Below the pieces are notes generated by a model, which was not told the DNA's origin, made no database searches, and was given only the letters and a program-made list of their open reading frames with translations. The position numbers and the translations under genes were made by a program. From Syntrophobacterales bacterium (lineage in GTDB: Bacteria; Desulfobacterota; Desulfobaccia; Desulfobaccales; 0-14-0-80-60-11), in assembly GCA_023229795.1 (NCBI GenBank), contig JALNYP010000020.1, forward strand, positions 1-59,295: a DNA stretch of 59,295 nucleotides, read 5' to 3'. Shown one piece after another: positions 1-9,215 of the stretch (the first letter of the stretch is position 1; each line of letters begins with the position of its first letter).

Positions 1-45
1 GCGGTGAGCACTTTCGGTCATGTTGAAGATCCGTGGAACGTCCAT
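1..45 (-). CDS. Start of a SAM-dependent methyltransferase (partial, cut by window edge)
   Basis: Only the first 15 codons are inside the window, reading leftward from an ATG at 45. The residues MDVPRIFNMTESAHR match the N-terminus typical of a class I SAM-dependent methyltransferase group (IFNITESxHRIHNP). An AGGAGA ribosome-binding site lies about eight bases upstream. The match rests on a short stretch, so the family is probable and the substrate unknown. It may be cargo of the mobile element. Confidence 0.45.
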   Translation of the reverse strand, partial: MDVPRIFNMTESAHR

Positions 46-440
46 TTCGGGAAATCTCCTTATGGGTGTGAATAGATTCGGTCACGGCCTAATGATCAAC
101 GTCAATTATTTTTCCTCTTCGGGAGTTTTAATTGTCGCTGATCAGCCTAACCAGTGGATACACCACCTACTCCCTAAACACAACTTTTGATCATATCTCG
201 AAAAGATCTTCAACGGCTAACTTATCCACGGGGGTTTGCAGAGAGGCTGGGAGGTTTATGACGCTCTTCTATTTTACTACGATCTTCTTTAACCTTGGGG
301 ACGGGTAGTGGAGGCTGGGGAGACCCACGAGAGGGCGAGTAGGTTGGGTTCAGTTAGGGGACACCGGGTGAACCTCCATTCTCTGAAGGGCCAGTAAATC
401 AAGGGCTTCTGCGGGCCTCCAAATTTCACTAAAGTGTCTT
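46..440. other. Intergenic region with no recognisable gene
   Basis: No open reading frame here has a ribosome-binding site or a family resemblance. The stretch separates two leftward genes and probably carries the promoter of the methyltransferase that starts at 45. One near-match to a DnaA box (TTATCCACG) is present around 221-229, but it stands alone and may be chance. Confidence 0.4.
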
Positions 441-983
441 TCACGGGACACGGCATAAGGTCCGATACGCACACCCTTTGCATCTGTAATCTTGTTTTCC
501 CGGGATGTCATTTAAGGGCAATTTTTCGGCTTTTCTCATTTCCTCAAGCACCTGCAATACTTGTTGCCTCTCTCTTGGGCCATACGGAATATCGAAATAA
601 CTGTTGGCGTACACCAACCGACCGTGTGTGACAGAACGGCCTTCTTCTTCGGAGAGAAAACACTGAGTCAACAACTGATATTTATCGCTTTCTCGCGGTT
701 CCCGCACTCTGGCCGATTTGACCTCAATCGGCACAAATTCATCATGGTGACCGGTGATATAATCTGGCTTACCTTTTGCTTGATACTTTTTAGAAATTAA
801 GGTCTTTTCGACTCTGCAATTCAGCGGTACCTTAACCCCAACATCCGCAGCGCGAATACTCTCCACAGGAACGCCCAGCCGCTTTTCTGCAGCCCGGCCC
901 CTGGCCAGCCAACAGTAACCGATCACCAGGATCGCCAGCCCTGCTAAGAGGAGGACAAGTACCACCATGTCAAAAATCCCCAA
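441..983 (-). CDS. Cas4/RecB-like PD-(D/E)XK nuclease, C-terminal half with membrane anchor
   Basis: This 180-residue frame begins with a hydrophobic helix (about residues 5-28). It continues with a RecB/Cas4-type nuclease core: GKPDYI, then FVPIEVKSARVRE, where the Glu and Lys fit the catalytic ExK, then a DKYQLLTQ helix matching the QxxxY-type motif. It ends with CKGCAYRTLC, which fits the C-terminal iron-sulfur ligands of Cas4-type nucleases. It overlaps the upstream frame at 944-1219, which carries the missing N-terminal Cys-containing part. Together they look like one membrane-anchored Cas4-like protein interrupted by a frameshift. No cas genes or CRISPR repeats are nearby, so a mobile-element nuclease role is more likely than spacer acquisition. 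Confidence 0.6.
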   Translation of the reverse strand: MGIFDMVVLVLLLAGLAILVIGYCWLARGRAAEKRLGVPVESIRAADVGVKVPLNCRVEKTLISKKYQAKGKPDYITGHHDEFVPIEVKSARVREPRESDKYQLLTQCFLSEEEGRSVTHGRLVYANSYFDIPYGPRERQQVLQVLEEMRKAEKLPLNDIPGKQDYRCKGCAYRTLCRVP

Positions 984-1219
984 ACAATCACCGATAGGCC
1001 GACCTTGACGAGTAAAGCTCCAGTCCTTAATTGCTGTCCGGCCCTACAAACCGCCTCTCCATGTTCACGATGATACTGGAGGCCGTGTTCAATACGTACT
1101 TCTCTCTGCGCCACCGCCTCCGGAGGCGGCTTAACTCCACGCTGGCGATAAGCCCAGGAGCGATGACAAAAAACATACTCCCGGACCTTAGACGCTTGGA
1201 TGTATCGCGGTGACGCCAT
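944..1219 (-). CDS. Cas4-like nuclease, N-terminal half (split gene)
   Basis: The frame starts at ATG 1219 (an in-frame GTG lies at 1231) and holds ASKVREYVFCHRSWAYRQRG, the usual Cas4-type opening with the first iron-sulfur Cys, followed by the HGLQYHREHG helix. It ends in a hydrophobic stretch that stops at 944. The other frame continues with an equivalent hydrophobic helix and the nuclease core. The switch lies near the homopolymers GGGG and TTTTT (minus strand, about 974-988), a likely indel site. It may be a real mutation, a sequencing error or two coupled proteins; the sequence cannot decide. Confidence 0.5.
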   Translation of the reverse strand: MASPRYIQASKVREYVFCHRSWAYRQRGVKPPPEAVAQREVRIEHGLQYHREHGEAVCRAGQQLRTGALLVKVGLSVIVWGFLTWWYLSSS

Positions 1220-1247
1220 GGCTTTTTCCACGCGTTAACGTTTCTTA

Positions 1248-1568
1248 CTAATCCCCAAACGGGCTCTTGCCACTTGACCAGTAGTCGTTATGACAATGGT
1301 CGGGGCTACCAAATAGATCGTTGTCACTCTTGCGTGGATTCCAATAATCCTCATCCAAAGGAACCAGGCGCTGCCCGTTATTTTTAAGGTCGATAGAGAG
1401 GTCTCCGAGCAGGTGCTCATCCTCTTGACAATGCCCCACTAGGCCCCTATGGTTGCATTGGAGAATCTTGTCGTCAGTCGGAACCTTGCCATAGTACGGC
1501 GACACACATGGAAAAAACGCCTTATACAGCAGCCAACCAAGCACCAACAAAAAAATCAAGCTCAACAT
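1248..1568 (-). CDS. Small membrane-anchored protein of unknown function
   Basis: This is a 106-residue protein with an AGGAGG ribosome-binding site right before ATG 1568. Residues 1-18 form a single hydrophobic helix (LSLIFLLVLGWLLYKAFF), probably an N-terminal anchor or uncleaved signal. The rest is polar, with several His, Asp and Asn residues and three Cys (CVSPYY, QCNH, GHCQED). I recognise no family. It sits between the Cas4-like gene and a MerR-like gene in the leftward run of accessory genes downstream of the transfer genes. Confidence 0.45.
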   Translation of the reverse strand: MLSLIFLLVLGWLLYKAFFPCVSPYYGKVPTDDKILQCNHRGLVGHCQEDEHLLGDLSIDLKNNGQRLVPLDEDYWNPRKSDNDLFGSPDHCHNDYWSSGKSPFGD

Positions 1569-1586
1569 GGGACGCCTCCTTTTGGC

Positions 1587-2105
1587 CTAACCTAACGCCT
1601 TAATCCTCTTATCAATATTACCCTTTAACACTCCCAAGTCTACCAAGACAATATTGATTATTATGAGACCGGTCTTTCTTATATCTTTCAATTGAGAAGC
1701 TAACTCAGGCATGACTTGGCTAATATGATCCCTATATTTTACTAATTTATAGTGCCCATTATCATAAAACAAAATTACTAAGCAACCAGATGATCGTTCA
1801 TTATGAGCCGGTTCAACAAAATCAGCACTCCAAAGTACAAAAAAATCTCCATTCCAGAGGTCCTCTATAATACGCTTTATAACATTCCGTGACATTCCAA
1901 AATGATCTTTAAGGTAGATACCCAGCGCCGCCCTCAATAATGCCTGATAAGAGTAACGCCGCCGACTACCCGGCCCTGTGGCCGGGGTTATGTCCGCTTC
2001 AATCAGGCCACGTGCGGACCAGTCGATTACAAACCTGGATGTTTTGTCGATTATTTTGGACAACTCAGCATTTGAGAAGGCCTTTTCCATATCTACATAA
2101 TACAC
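1587..2105 (-). CDS. MerR-like helix-turn-helix protein
   Basis: Residues 8-70 resemble a MerR-type winged helix: FSNAELSKIIDKTSRFVIDW is the helix-turn-helix, and RRRYSYQALLRAALGIYL is the wing and following helix. The C-terminal 100 residues are not recognised and lack Cys pairs, so metal sensing is not suggested. No good ribosome-binding site is seen. The start may be the GTG at 2105 or the ATG at 2090. It lies in the accessory tail of the transfer region and could regulate element genes. Confidence 0.5.
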   Translation of the reverse strand: MYYVDMEKAFSNAELSKIIDKTSRFVIDWSARGLIEADITPATGPGSRRRYSYQALLRAALGIYLKDHFGMSRNVIKRIIEDLWNGDFFVLWSADFVEPAHNERSSGCLVILFYDNGHYKLVKYRDHISQVMPELASQLKDIRKTGLIIINIVLVDLGVLKGNIDKRIKALG

Positions 2106-2318
2106 AAAGTATGATAATTGTGAAGAAATAAATTAGCCTCCGGAAACTTTTAGAACTGTCCACATCTCACCGCCGCTCCCAGGAAGTTGACCAACCCCTG
2201 CGCTGCTATCCCGCCCGATCCGAAATAACGATCAGCGGCATGGATAACCAGACCCGGATAAATGCCATTTTAAAGACGTATAAAGAAGCGCATTCCACCT
2301 GAAAAATTCCCCTGGCTA

Positions 2319-2900
2319 TCAAAATTTAGCCGCCTCCCGCTCCAACGCCTTCTGATGTTCCCGCTTCTCTCTCTGCTCTCGCGCCTTTTTACGCTCGACG
2401 GTCTGGCCCGCCGCTAACTGCTTCTGTTGGTATACCGCGGCCGTCATGTAATCCACTACAATGTCCTTATCCCACGGGAGAAACAGGTAAACGTAATCAC
2501 AGTTCGCCTTAAACAACAAAGGAGCTTTGGGATTTTTCGAACGCACTGGCCGATATTTTGAGGTAAGGATCTTTTTGATGTCATCCAAACGCCGGCCTTC
2601 CAAAGATACGCTAACTTCTGCAAGGATTTGTTTTTTGTCAAAGCAAAAATGCACTCTCTTGAGTCCGTCAATGCCATAACCTGCATCAGTGGTAAAGAAG
2701 GATGGACCGCCGTAGAATGTATCGGATACGCCATCGTCTTGCTCAACCTTAACTCCCTCCGGCAACTTTTTCTTCACCTCGTTATAAGTGGATTTACCCA
2801 ATTGAAAGCCCAAAACGGCAGTCTGTGCCCATAACTGCCCGACAAAAAGCAGAACAATCAGTATCACCAAAATAACGATTCTTTTGTTGTTGTTGAACAT
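2319..2900 (-). CDS. Secreted protein of unknown function
   Basis: This is a 193-residue protein with a ribosome-binding site (GGAG) before ATG 2900. The N-terminus is a clear signal peptide: basic NNNKR, hydrophobic core to residue 23, then LWAQ as a likely cleavage site. The mature part begins VLGFQLGKSTYNEV, which resembles periplasmic proteins that start with a GxxLGxSxxEV repeat. The last 35 residues are highly charged and probably helical (ERKKAREQREKREHQK). It follows the traG gene with a 22-bp gap, so it is probably part of the same leftward transcript. Confidence 0.5.
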   Translation of the reverse strand: MFNNNKRIVILVILIVLLFVGQLWAQTAVLGFQLGKSTYNEVKKKLPEGVKVEQDDGVSDTFYGGPSFFTTDAGYGIDGLKRVHFCFDKKQILAEVSVSLEGRRLDDIKKILTSKYRPVRSKNPKAPLLFKANCDYVYLFLPWDKDIVVDYMTAAVYQQKQLAAGQTVERKKAREQREKREHQKALEREAAKF

Positions 2901-2922
2901 TCGATTCTCCTTCCGAGCCAGG

Positions 2923-5900
2923 TTAATCCTTCACCCCGGCTCTCTTCTGCAACTCCGCGTAATCAATCTTGCCCTGGCGGTCGTCAAGCCCCGTCGTCTC
3001 CTTCGCCAGGGTTCCAGTGTCCACCGCGGCAAACTGTTCTTTATTGGACAAAACCTGGGGGACATAATGCCTGGTTTCTTTGAAGCTCATGGCCTTGCCC
3101 TTATCCACATTGTCTGGCCCCGCATTATAGGCCGCCAGAGCCAAGTCTTCCCTTCCATGATACTGCTTCAACAGACCCGCCAGGTATTTGGTGCCACCCA
3201 TGATATTTTGCTCTGGGTTATAAGGATCTTTCACCCCCAGGCTTTGTGCCGTTTCCGGCATCAACTGCATCAAACCCATGGCCTGCCCACTTTTGGCCAC
3301 GCGTCCTGTAGCCCCTGTCTTCCCCTCGCTCTCCTGCGCTATCACCCCCCGAATCAGGTTCGCATCCACCCCATATTTTTGCGAGGCCCGCTGAATAATG
3401 TCATCATGCCCGGCGACTTGCTTGCGAACCTGATCGTTCAGAGGCTTTACCCCCCGAGATCCCGGCCCCGGGCCACCCATAACTATCTCGTGCCTCGACT
3501 CCTGGGCCGACTTTTCCAGATTGTCCATCTTCTGGCGTATCTGCCCCACCGGGGCGGCGTAATTGATGCCCCCGTACTCGCCCGATTCTTTAATCAAACG
3601 CATATCCCGCTGGGCGCGCTCCCCTGCTTCCTGCGCCGACACCCCGTGATCCCGGTAAAACTTGGTCTGGTCCGCCAGCGCCTCTTTTTCGATTTGCTGC
3701 GGGTTTCGACTGCTCATCCCCAGATCATGGCCGTAACTATTTTTCACGGCGTTGTTGAAGGCCTTCCCTCTGTAGGCGGCGTAGAGTTCTGCCCCCTTAT
3801 CGGAGAGACCGTAGGCTTTGCCTTCTTCCACCAGACTTTGGCGATATATTTCCCGATTATCCTGCAAGGCCTGTATCGGCTCGGCATCGCCTTTATAATT
3901 TTGGTCAGACACCTTGTCCAACGCGGTCGTAAGCCCTGCCCTGCCTTCTACGCCGCCAAATTTCGCTTTACCGTATTGTTGCACGGTTTGAAGGGCGCTT
4001 GCCGCCATCTGCGTCGCGCTCTGGGCCGTGTTCTTCAGAGGCCCCATCAAGTTCTCCTGGTTGGTCATGGCCTGATCATGACCCGCCAATACGTCCTGCT
4101 TCATCTTACCTTCGCTCTCATGATTAACATACGCGGCGTTCTTTTGAAAATTTCCACTCACGTGATCCCGGGAAAAGCCGCCTCCGCTCGCCTGGCCCTT
4201 CACACCATCAATATGCCCCTCAACCCCCTTTTCGGACAGAGGCGTCATCTCACGTCCCTTCTGCTCAATTCTCTCTCCCTGAGCCGATACATCGGAGGGG
4301 ATCTTGTTTTTGTACTGTTGAGGGTCTCCCAAGCCTGCGGCCGAGTCACCGAAGGCCTGCATCCGCATTTCGTTCTGGGCTTTGAGGGCAGCCGTATCGC
4401 CATCACGCCCCAGTTGCCCTAAACTCTTATCAAGAGCGACCCATTGAGCGGCATCTTTATTAACGCCAGGCTGGACTCGGGCCCATTTCAAATTTTCCTG
4501 ATATTGGCCTTTTCCCATGACGTCAATCCCTTTGCCAAATTGCAATCTTTGCGCTTCCGCTTCGCCCGAGCCCTTTGTGTTCATCATGATTTTGGCAAAC
4601 TGCAGTTTCCCCATCTTCGCATCGCCCGTCAGGGAATGCGCCATTTGAGAGGCCTTGGAGTAGTCTGTCCTGGCGGTATAAGCCTTTTCCCCGGCTTGCT
4701 GGAGATCCTGGACTTTTTTGCTGTCCCACCCCTGCGTGAACGCCGACGTTTGGCCATGCGACGAATCGTATACCAGCCTGTCCTGCATCATCGCCTGCAT
4801 GTCGTGGGATCCGGAGGCCTTAAGGTCGCTTTCGATCTGGTCGGCATATTGGTTGCCCTGATCTGTCCCGAATTCTTGCTGCAACTGGCCCCTGATGCCC
4901 GCGCCAAGTTTTCCTCCAGGTAAGATAGAGCCAGTCGAACCTTGAAGTCCGGCCTGCATATCTCCAGTCAGAATTCCCTGCACTCTTTGCGAATGAGATA
5001 CATCATGGCCTACTCTAGAGGCCAGTCTCTCGCTGTACCCTCTAAGGAAGCCTTCGCTCTGGCTCATCATCGAGGATGTGCCATTGGTGCTGCTAACACC
5101 GCTGGTCATCGCGCTGCTGCCGGATTGCATGGCGCCATAACCCTGCGCCAGTTTTTCGCCAAAAGTCTGAGTGGCGCTCTCAACTTCTTGCCGTGTCGAT
5201 GCCTCCAGTGACCGCACACTGTCGGATTGGCTTATGGTCCCCAACATACCCTCAGCGCCGGTCTTGTGTCCCGAAGCTTCCGTCAGGTTCGGGGCCGTCA
5301 TATAGGACGGTATCGCCAACATTGGCGTCGATTGCATAGCGGGCGGCCGAATAGCGTCCTCTTGGATGTGATCTCTGGCCTGCAACCGCCCCGCCAGGTG
5401 CGTCATGGTAATCGCGCCGCCGAACAGCAAAGCCAGGGAGATGGCCGGAGTGGAAGCCACCAGGACCCCCGCCGTGGCCAGCCAGTCGTTGATGGCTGAG
5501 GACCCCATCAAGTGGCCCTGGATGGACGTCAGAGGAATGTCGCTGTTGATCACCACGCTTAACTTCTGCTGGGCCACCACCTGGGTGTAGTGGTTTAGAA
5601 TGGCCATGATCGGCATCCACAGCTGTATCCAGACGAACATCATGAAGTACTTGGCCAGTAGACCGAACTGGCCGAGGCCTAAGAGCAAAGCCATGAACGG
5701 CGCCAGCGCGTATAAAAAGCCTTCAAAAAACGCCATCATGGGCCTGGCGATGTTCATGAACAGGCTACCCTCCGCCTCCCATTGCGCGTTCCGCTGCTCC
5801 CGGGCCTGGCCGACGATGACGGCCATCTCGGGCTTGCCCATAAAGCTATTGAACTCCACCTGGCCCTGCTCAAATACCGGCAGCAGGACCGCAGCCAGCA

Positions 5901-6732
5901 TGTAGTTGCGGGCATCCTGCTCCATGGTTGTCAGACTGTCCAGGGCGCCTTGCATGGTCATCACCGGATCGCAGGTTCCCACCCCGTCGTTGCAGATTTG
6001 GGCTTGCAGAAATTTGTTCATATCAGTCCACAACGGACCCCTTAAATAATTGTCTATCTGCCCCCAAGCCTCCGTACAGGACCGCAGCGTCCCCTGCGCC
6101 GGATCGCTGGGCAGCCAGGTTATGGCGTAATAGATGTCCGAGGTCCACTTCATGGCGCTCCAGGTGTCCGGGGCCAGCTTAATGGCGTTGATGTCCAACT
6201 CCCCCTTGTTGATTCCCGTGGAGGTGCATTTGTTGCAATATTCAACTAAAGTTTTGCTTATTTTGCCGCCGGAGAGCGCGTCCAGACCGTTAATGAATTT
6301 GGAGCCCTTGGTCAGGGTCTGGAGTGTCCCGGCAAAGCCGTTTTCGGTCATGTGGGGCAGGGAAAAGGCCTGTTCCAGGGTGACGGTGATTTCGTGGGCT
6401 ATCTTGGACAGGAAACTGCCGGCGACCGCCACCCCATAGGGCACATTGTCCACGTCCTGCGATTTCAGCGTGTAGGTGTCGTTAACGTGGACCGTGGTGG
6501 TGCTACCGAAAGCAAAACCGTATAAGATAAAGATCAGAACGAACCTGCCCCAGGGCAGGCCCCCGCCCCCGCCGGCAGAGTAGCGATAGAGAACCTCCAC
6601 AAAAAAGAGAAGTATGCCCAGACCTGCGCCGACCTTGACCAGGTCGATTAACAGGCCGGAACTATTCAGCATGGCCAGAGCGTTTAAAACGCTGACGAAA
6701 TAATTTATGTCTCCGATACACCAGATATCCAC
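2923..6732 (-). CDS. traG: TraG-like conjugation protein fused to a lytic transglycosylase domain
   Basis: The 1269-residue protein starts at GTG 6732, right behind the previous stop. The N-terminal third matches the TraG-N inner-membrane domain of F-type conjugation systems: several hydrophobic helices in residues 20-100 and 330-450, and a periplasmic segment with paired Cys between them. The middle (about 480-1100) is long, polar and Gln/Ser/Ala-rich, like the TraG periplasmic stalk. From about residue 1109 a complete soluble lytic transglycosylase domain follows, with the catalytic Glu in IAQESEG (about 1134), then GLMQLMPETA and ALAAYNAGP. TraG supports mating-pair stabilisation and pilus assembly. 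The fused domain would open peptidoglycan for the channel. A separate transglycosylase is encoded at 11473-12123. Confidence 0.85.
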   Translation of the reverse strand: MDIWCIGDINYFVSVLNALAMLNSSGLLIDLVKVGAGLGILLFFVEVLYRYSAGGGGGLPWGRFVLIFILYGFAFGSTTTVHVNDTYTLKSQDVDNVPYGVAVAGSFLSKIAHEITVTLEQAFSLPHMTENGFAGTLQTLTKGSKFINGLDALSGGKISKTLVEYCNKCTSTGINKGELDINAIKLAPDTWSAMKWTSDIYYAITWLPSDPAQGTLRSCTEAWGQIDNYLRGPLWTDMNKFLQAQICNDGVGTCDPVMTMQGALDSLTTMEQDARNYMLAAVLLPVFEQGQVEFNSFMGKPEMAVIVGQAREQRNAQWEAEGSLFMNIARPMMAFFEGFLYALAPFMALLLGLGQFGLLAKYFMMFVWIQLWMPIMAILNHYTQVVAQQKLSVVINSDIPLTSIQGHLMGSSAINDWLATAGVLVASTPAISLALLFGGAITMTHLAGRLQARDHIQEDAIRPPAMQSTPMLAIPSYMTAPNLTEASGHKTGAEGMLGTISQSDSVRSLEASTRQEVESATQTFGEKLAQGYGAMQSGSSAMTSGVSSTNGTSSMMSQSEGFLRGYSERLASRVGHDVSHSQRVQGILTGDMQAGLQGSTGSILPGGKLGAGIRGQLQQEFGTDQGNQYADQIESDLKASGSHDMQAMMQDRLVYDSSHGQTSAFTQGWDSKKVQDLQQAGEKAYTARTDYSKASQMAHSLTGDAKMGKLQFAKIMMNTKGSGEAEAQRLQFGKGIDVMGKGQYQENLKWARVQPGVNKDAAQWVALDKSLGQLGRDGDTAALKAQNEMRMQAFGDSAAGLGDPQQYKNKIPSDVSAQGERIEQKGREMTPLSEKGVEGHIDGVKGQASGGGFSRDHVSGNFQKNAAYVNHESEGKMKQDVLAGHDQAMTNQENLMGPLKNTAQSATQMAASALQTVQQYGKAKFGGVEGRAGLTTALDKVSDQNYKGDAEPIQALQDNREIYRQSLVEEGKAYGLSDKGAELYAAYRGKAFNNAVKNSYGHDLGMSSRNPQQIEKEALADQTKFYRDHGVSAQEAGERAQRDMRLIKESGEYGGINYAAPVGQIRQKMDNLEKSAQESRHEIVMGGPGPGSRGVKPLNDQVRKQVAGHDDIIQRASQKYGVDANLIRGVIAQESEGKTGATGRVAKSGQAMGLMQLMPETAQSLGVKDPYNPEQNIMGGTKYLAGLLKQYHGREDLALAAYNAGPDNVDKGKAMSFKETRHYVPQVLSNKEQFAAVDTGTLAKETTGLDDRQGKIDYAELQKRAGVKD

Positions 6733-6733
6733 C

Positions 6734-7081
6734 CTATACCCCCATCACCATGGCTAGCAGACCAATAATTCCCCAGCCCGCCGAGAAAACCAGGCCGCCC
6801 CGGTTTTTTGCCAATGCCTGCCGCCAGGGGAGGCCGGCCGCCAGGTCGCAGCCTAAAAAAGCCGGGCCTGCAATGAGAAACAGGCAAAAAACCAAGGGAC
6901 GCATGACCCGCTCCGGAATTTGAGGGACCAGAAACTCATAAGCCGCGAACAGCAGCCCCAGCAAGAAGATTATCCTTGCCGCCCGCAGGGCCCGGCGCCG
7001 CCGGTCCGGTTTGACCGCCATGGCCACACAGGCGCTGAGCAGGACCCCAGTAAGCGCATAGATAAGCACCGATGGCACCAT
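6734..7081 (-). CDS. Small inner-membrane protein between traH and traG
   Basis: About 115 residues with four predicted hydrophobic segments (residues 4-23, 38-55, 62-80 and 95-115) and basic loops such as KPDRRRRALRAAR. AAGGAG lies eight bases before ATG 7081, which favours this start over the GTG at 7087. It ends two bases before the traG start, so the two are probably co-translated. I recognise no family; its position in a transfer operon suggests a role in the secretion channel. Confidence 0.55.
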   Translation of the reverse strand: MVPSVLIYALTGVLLSACVAMAVKPDRRRRALRAARIIFLLGLLFAAYEFLVPQIPERVMRPLVFCLFLIAGPAFLGCDLAAGLPWRQALAKNRGGLVFSAGWGIIGLLAMVMGV

Positions 7082-7097
7082 GTCCACTTCTCCTTGG

Positions 7098-8564
7098 TTA
7101 CTGTCTTCTGCTGTTAGGGAGTATCTGCACCGGTTTCAGGTCGCAGTTTTTTAGCGACGACTGATAGATTTGTTCCAGGTCCGTGGTCAGCTTCTCTCCC
7201 AGGGCCGCCCGCTCTTGCCGCATGGCGGTCTGAACTTTCGCGAGCATGTCCCGGTACTTCGGGATCAGGCCGTTGGCTACGCTGGTGCCCCCGATATTCT
7301 CGGCGATGTTCTGGGAGATATGACCGATGGAGGCCAACGCGTCTTTCAAATAGTGCTCCAACACCTCCAGGGCTATCGCCCGCGATGCCCTTTCGGCATA
7401 CTCCGGCAAACTGCCCAGGTTGCCCTGCCCGGCGCAGACCGCCATGTTGCGCAGCCTGGTCATGTGGTAGGGCGCCACCCGGATCAACTGTTTTTCCTTT
7501 TCGGTCAGCGTCCCGCTGTTGTAAGTCAGCTTGAAAATAAAGGAATCCGGCCCGTCATCCATACCGGCGCCCTGCAAGGTCTCGTTGACCATCCGTTGCA
7601 GACCCTTAAAATCGTACTCCACATCGGTCATTGCCGTGCAATCGGCATTGATGCAGTGATACTTTTTGGGCTTGGTCCCCGTCCCCGGGGTGGCTCCCTG
7701 CAGGATGTCCTTGACCTCTAATAAAGGCTCATGAAACTTGATTTCCGGTATGGGGCTGTCGCCGTTCTTCACCCCCGTCACCGTGCCGGTGACGCTCATG
7801 AGGGCCTCGGCCAAGTCGTTGTCGCCTGATACAAACGCCGATCCCATATAGCCGTTGCGCTGCAGCACCTTCCAGGCGGCGTTGCCCAAGATCTTCTTGA
7901 TTTGATTGTCATCCAGATTCTCGGTGCTCGATCCCTTGTTGACTTGATCCAGGAAGGTCGTAAAAGCGTCAGCTGCATTCCCAACGTTTTTGGCCGCACT
8001 GGCAAGCGGACCATCTTTCAAGCTTTCCCCGAGTTCCTTAGTGCCCATCTTATCCGCCATAAAATTCACTGCACTCTCGGCGATGCGGCAGGAATCCCCG
8101 GCCGTGGCATTCAAGGCCTGCATGGCGCGTTGCAACGATGTGATTGCCTGCCCGCACGTGGGACACATGGTCTCCAGGGCCAGCTTGAAGGCGTAGCCGG
8201 CGGCGTTCGTGGCGATGGCCTGCATCAAATTGACGAAATGATCAGCGTCGATAAAAGAGAAAGACCCCATGAACATGTCGATCCCGCCGCAGCCGGCGTT
8301 AATGCTCGGGGGCACGAAATTGAACAGGTCGGTGCGCACTCGATTGCCGCGCATGACCACGGACGGTCCCGCCACCGTCCCGCGTCCCATGCCCTTGTGG
8401 TAGCCGCCGTCGGTGATATTGGTCATGGTGTCGAACAAGCCTTTCATCTCGTTTTCAAGTGTGGCCCCGCACGTAGCAGGGAGCAGGATTACCAGGACCA
8501 GCATGACCGCAACTGCCTTGCCGTTTTTCCGGAACCCTTTGTTGCGATTTACCGGTTTTTTCAT
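7098..8564 (-). CDS. traH: TraH-like conjugal transfer pilus assembly protein
   Basis: The 488-residue protein has a signal peptide (about residues 14-34, ending TCGA). Its core matches TraH of F-type type IV secretion: VPPSINAGCGGIDMFMGSFS, then FVNLMQAIATNAAGYAFKLA and METMCPTCGQAI-type Cys residues. TraH is a periplasmic protein needed for pilus extension and works with TraF and TraW. The traF-traH-traG order seen here (reading leftward) is that of the F transfer region. The start overlaps the stop of the preceding membrane-protein gene at 8564. Confidence 0.88.
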   Translation of the reverse strand: MKKPVNRNKGFRKNGKAVAVMLVLVILLPATCGATLENEMKGLFDTMTNITDGGYHKGMGRGTVAGPSVVMRGNRVRTDLFNFVPPSINAGCGGIDMFMGSFSFIDADHFVNLMQAIATNAAGYAFKLALETMCPTCGQAITSLQRAMQALNATAGDSCRIAESAVNFMADKMGTKELGESLKDGPLASAAKNVGNAADAFTTFLDQVNKGSSTENLDDNQIKKILGNAAWKVLQRNGYMGSAFVSGDNDLAEALMSVTGTVTGVKNGDSPIPEIKFHEPLLEVKDILQGATPGTGTKPKKYHCINADCTAMTDVEYDFKGLQRMVNETLQGAGMDDGPDSFIFKLTYNSGTLTEKEKQLIRVAPYHMTRLRNMAVCAGQGNLGSLPEYAERASRAIALEVLEHYLKDALASIGHISQNIAENIGGTSVANGLIPKYRDMLAKVQTAMRQERAALGEKLTTDLEQIYQSSLKNCDLKPVQILPNSRRQ

Positions 8565-9079
8565 TAGTCGCCCCCTTTCCCTTCAAAGGTCCACCTGGTT
8601 TGCTCCGGCCCCGGGAAACTATTCCCCTCTGGTCTTTCATGGCCGAATGGCGACGGCACCTGCGGGCCGTAACGCAAATAGGGCGCATGCCGCCGGACCA
8701 ACCGTTCCAATTGCCGCTCATTCGAAACCCCGCAATAGTGGAAGAACTTGAATATCGCGGTACCGACCAGGCTCGGCCAATATGTCATGCCCGGTCCCCC
8801 TAAATTTGCGGGAACCATGAAAAATAGAAACACTCCCAGTTCCAGACAGTGAGAGCCCAGGGCATCCACCCAGGTGGCCCCGTTACTGGCCCTCCTGACC
8901 ATCAGGTAGATAGGCCGGATGCCTAGGCCGTACAGAATGAGGCCGACCGTCGGTAATGTGATCAGCCCCCATAGAACTCGGCCCCACAGGGGATGGGAGG
9001 CCAACGGCGATTTTCCTAGAACCAAAGCTGCCTCCGAGGAAAGAAGAACTGCTGTGCCACAAATCAGAATCCAGGCCAT
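8564..9079 (-). CDS. Membrane protein of the transfer operon, unknown family
   Basis: ATG 9079 is preceded by GGGAGCGG, so the longer upstream reading is not needed. The protein has about 171 residues with hydrophobic segments at roughly 2-18, 32-52, 70-90 and 98-115, and a polar tail rich in Arg and Pro. The stop overlaps the traH start, which indicates translational coupling. I cannot assign a family; it is probably an inner-membrane component specific to this group of elements. Confidence 0.5.
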   Translation of the reverse strand: MAWILICGTAVLLSSEAALVLGKSPLASHPLWGRVLWGLITLPTVGLILYGLGIRPIYLMVRRASNGATWVDALGSHCLELGVFLFFMVPANLGGPGMTYWPSLVGTAIFKFFHYCGVSNERQLERLVRRHAPYLRYGPQVPSPFGHERPEGNSFPGPEQTRWTFEGKGGD

Positions 9080-9215
9080 GATTCCGCTCCCTTTCCCCAA
9101 GCTATCAGCTTGGGATTTTCTTTGTGTTCTCGAAATAGGCCGTTTTTGTGGCGTTTTTTGGCATCTCGGAATCGTTTGCGGAGCCAGGAAGCCCAATCAA
9201 ATTCTTGAACTGCCG

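Noticed and set aside
2884..4422. 512-residue open frame on the plus strand
   Set aside because: It is antisense to the traG-like gene, with a composition of Leu, Arg and His typical of shadow frames.
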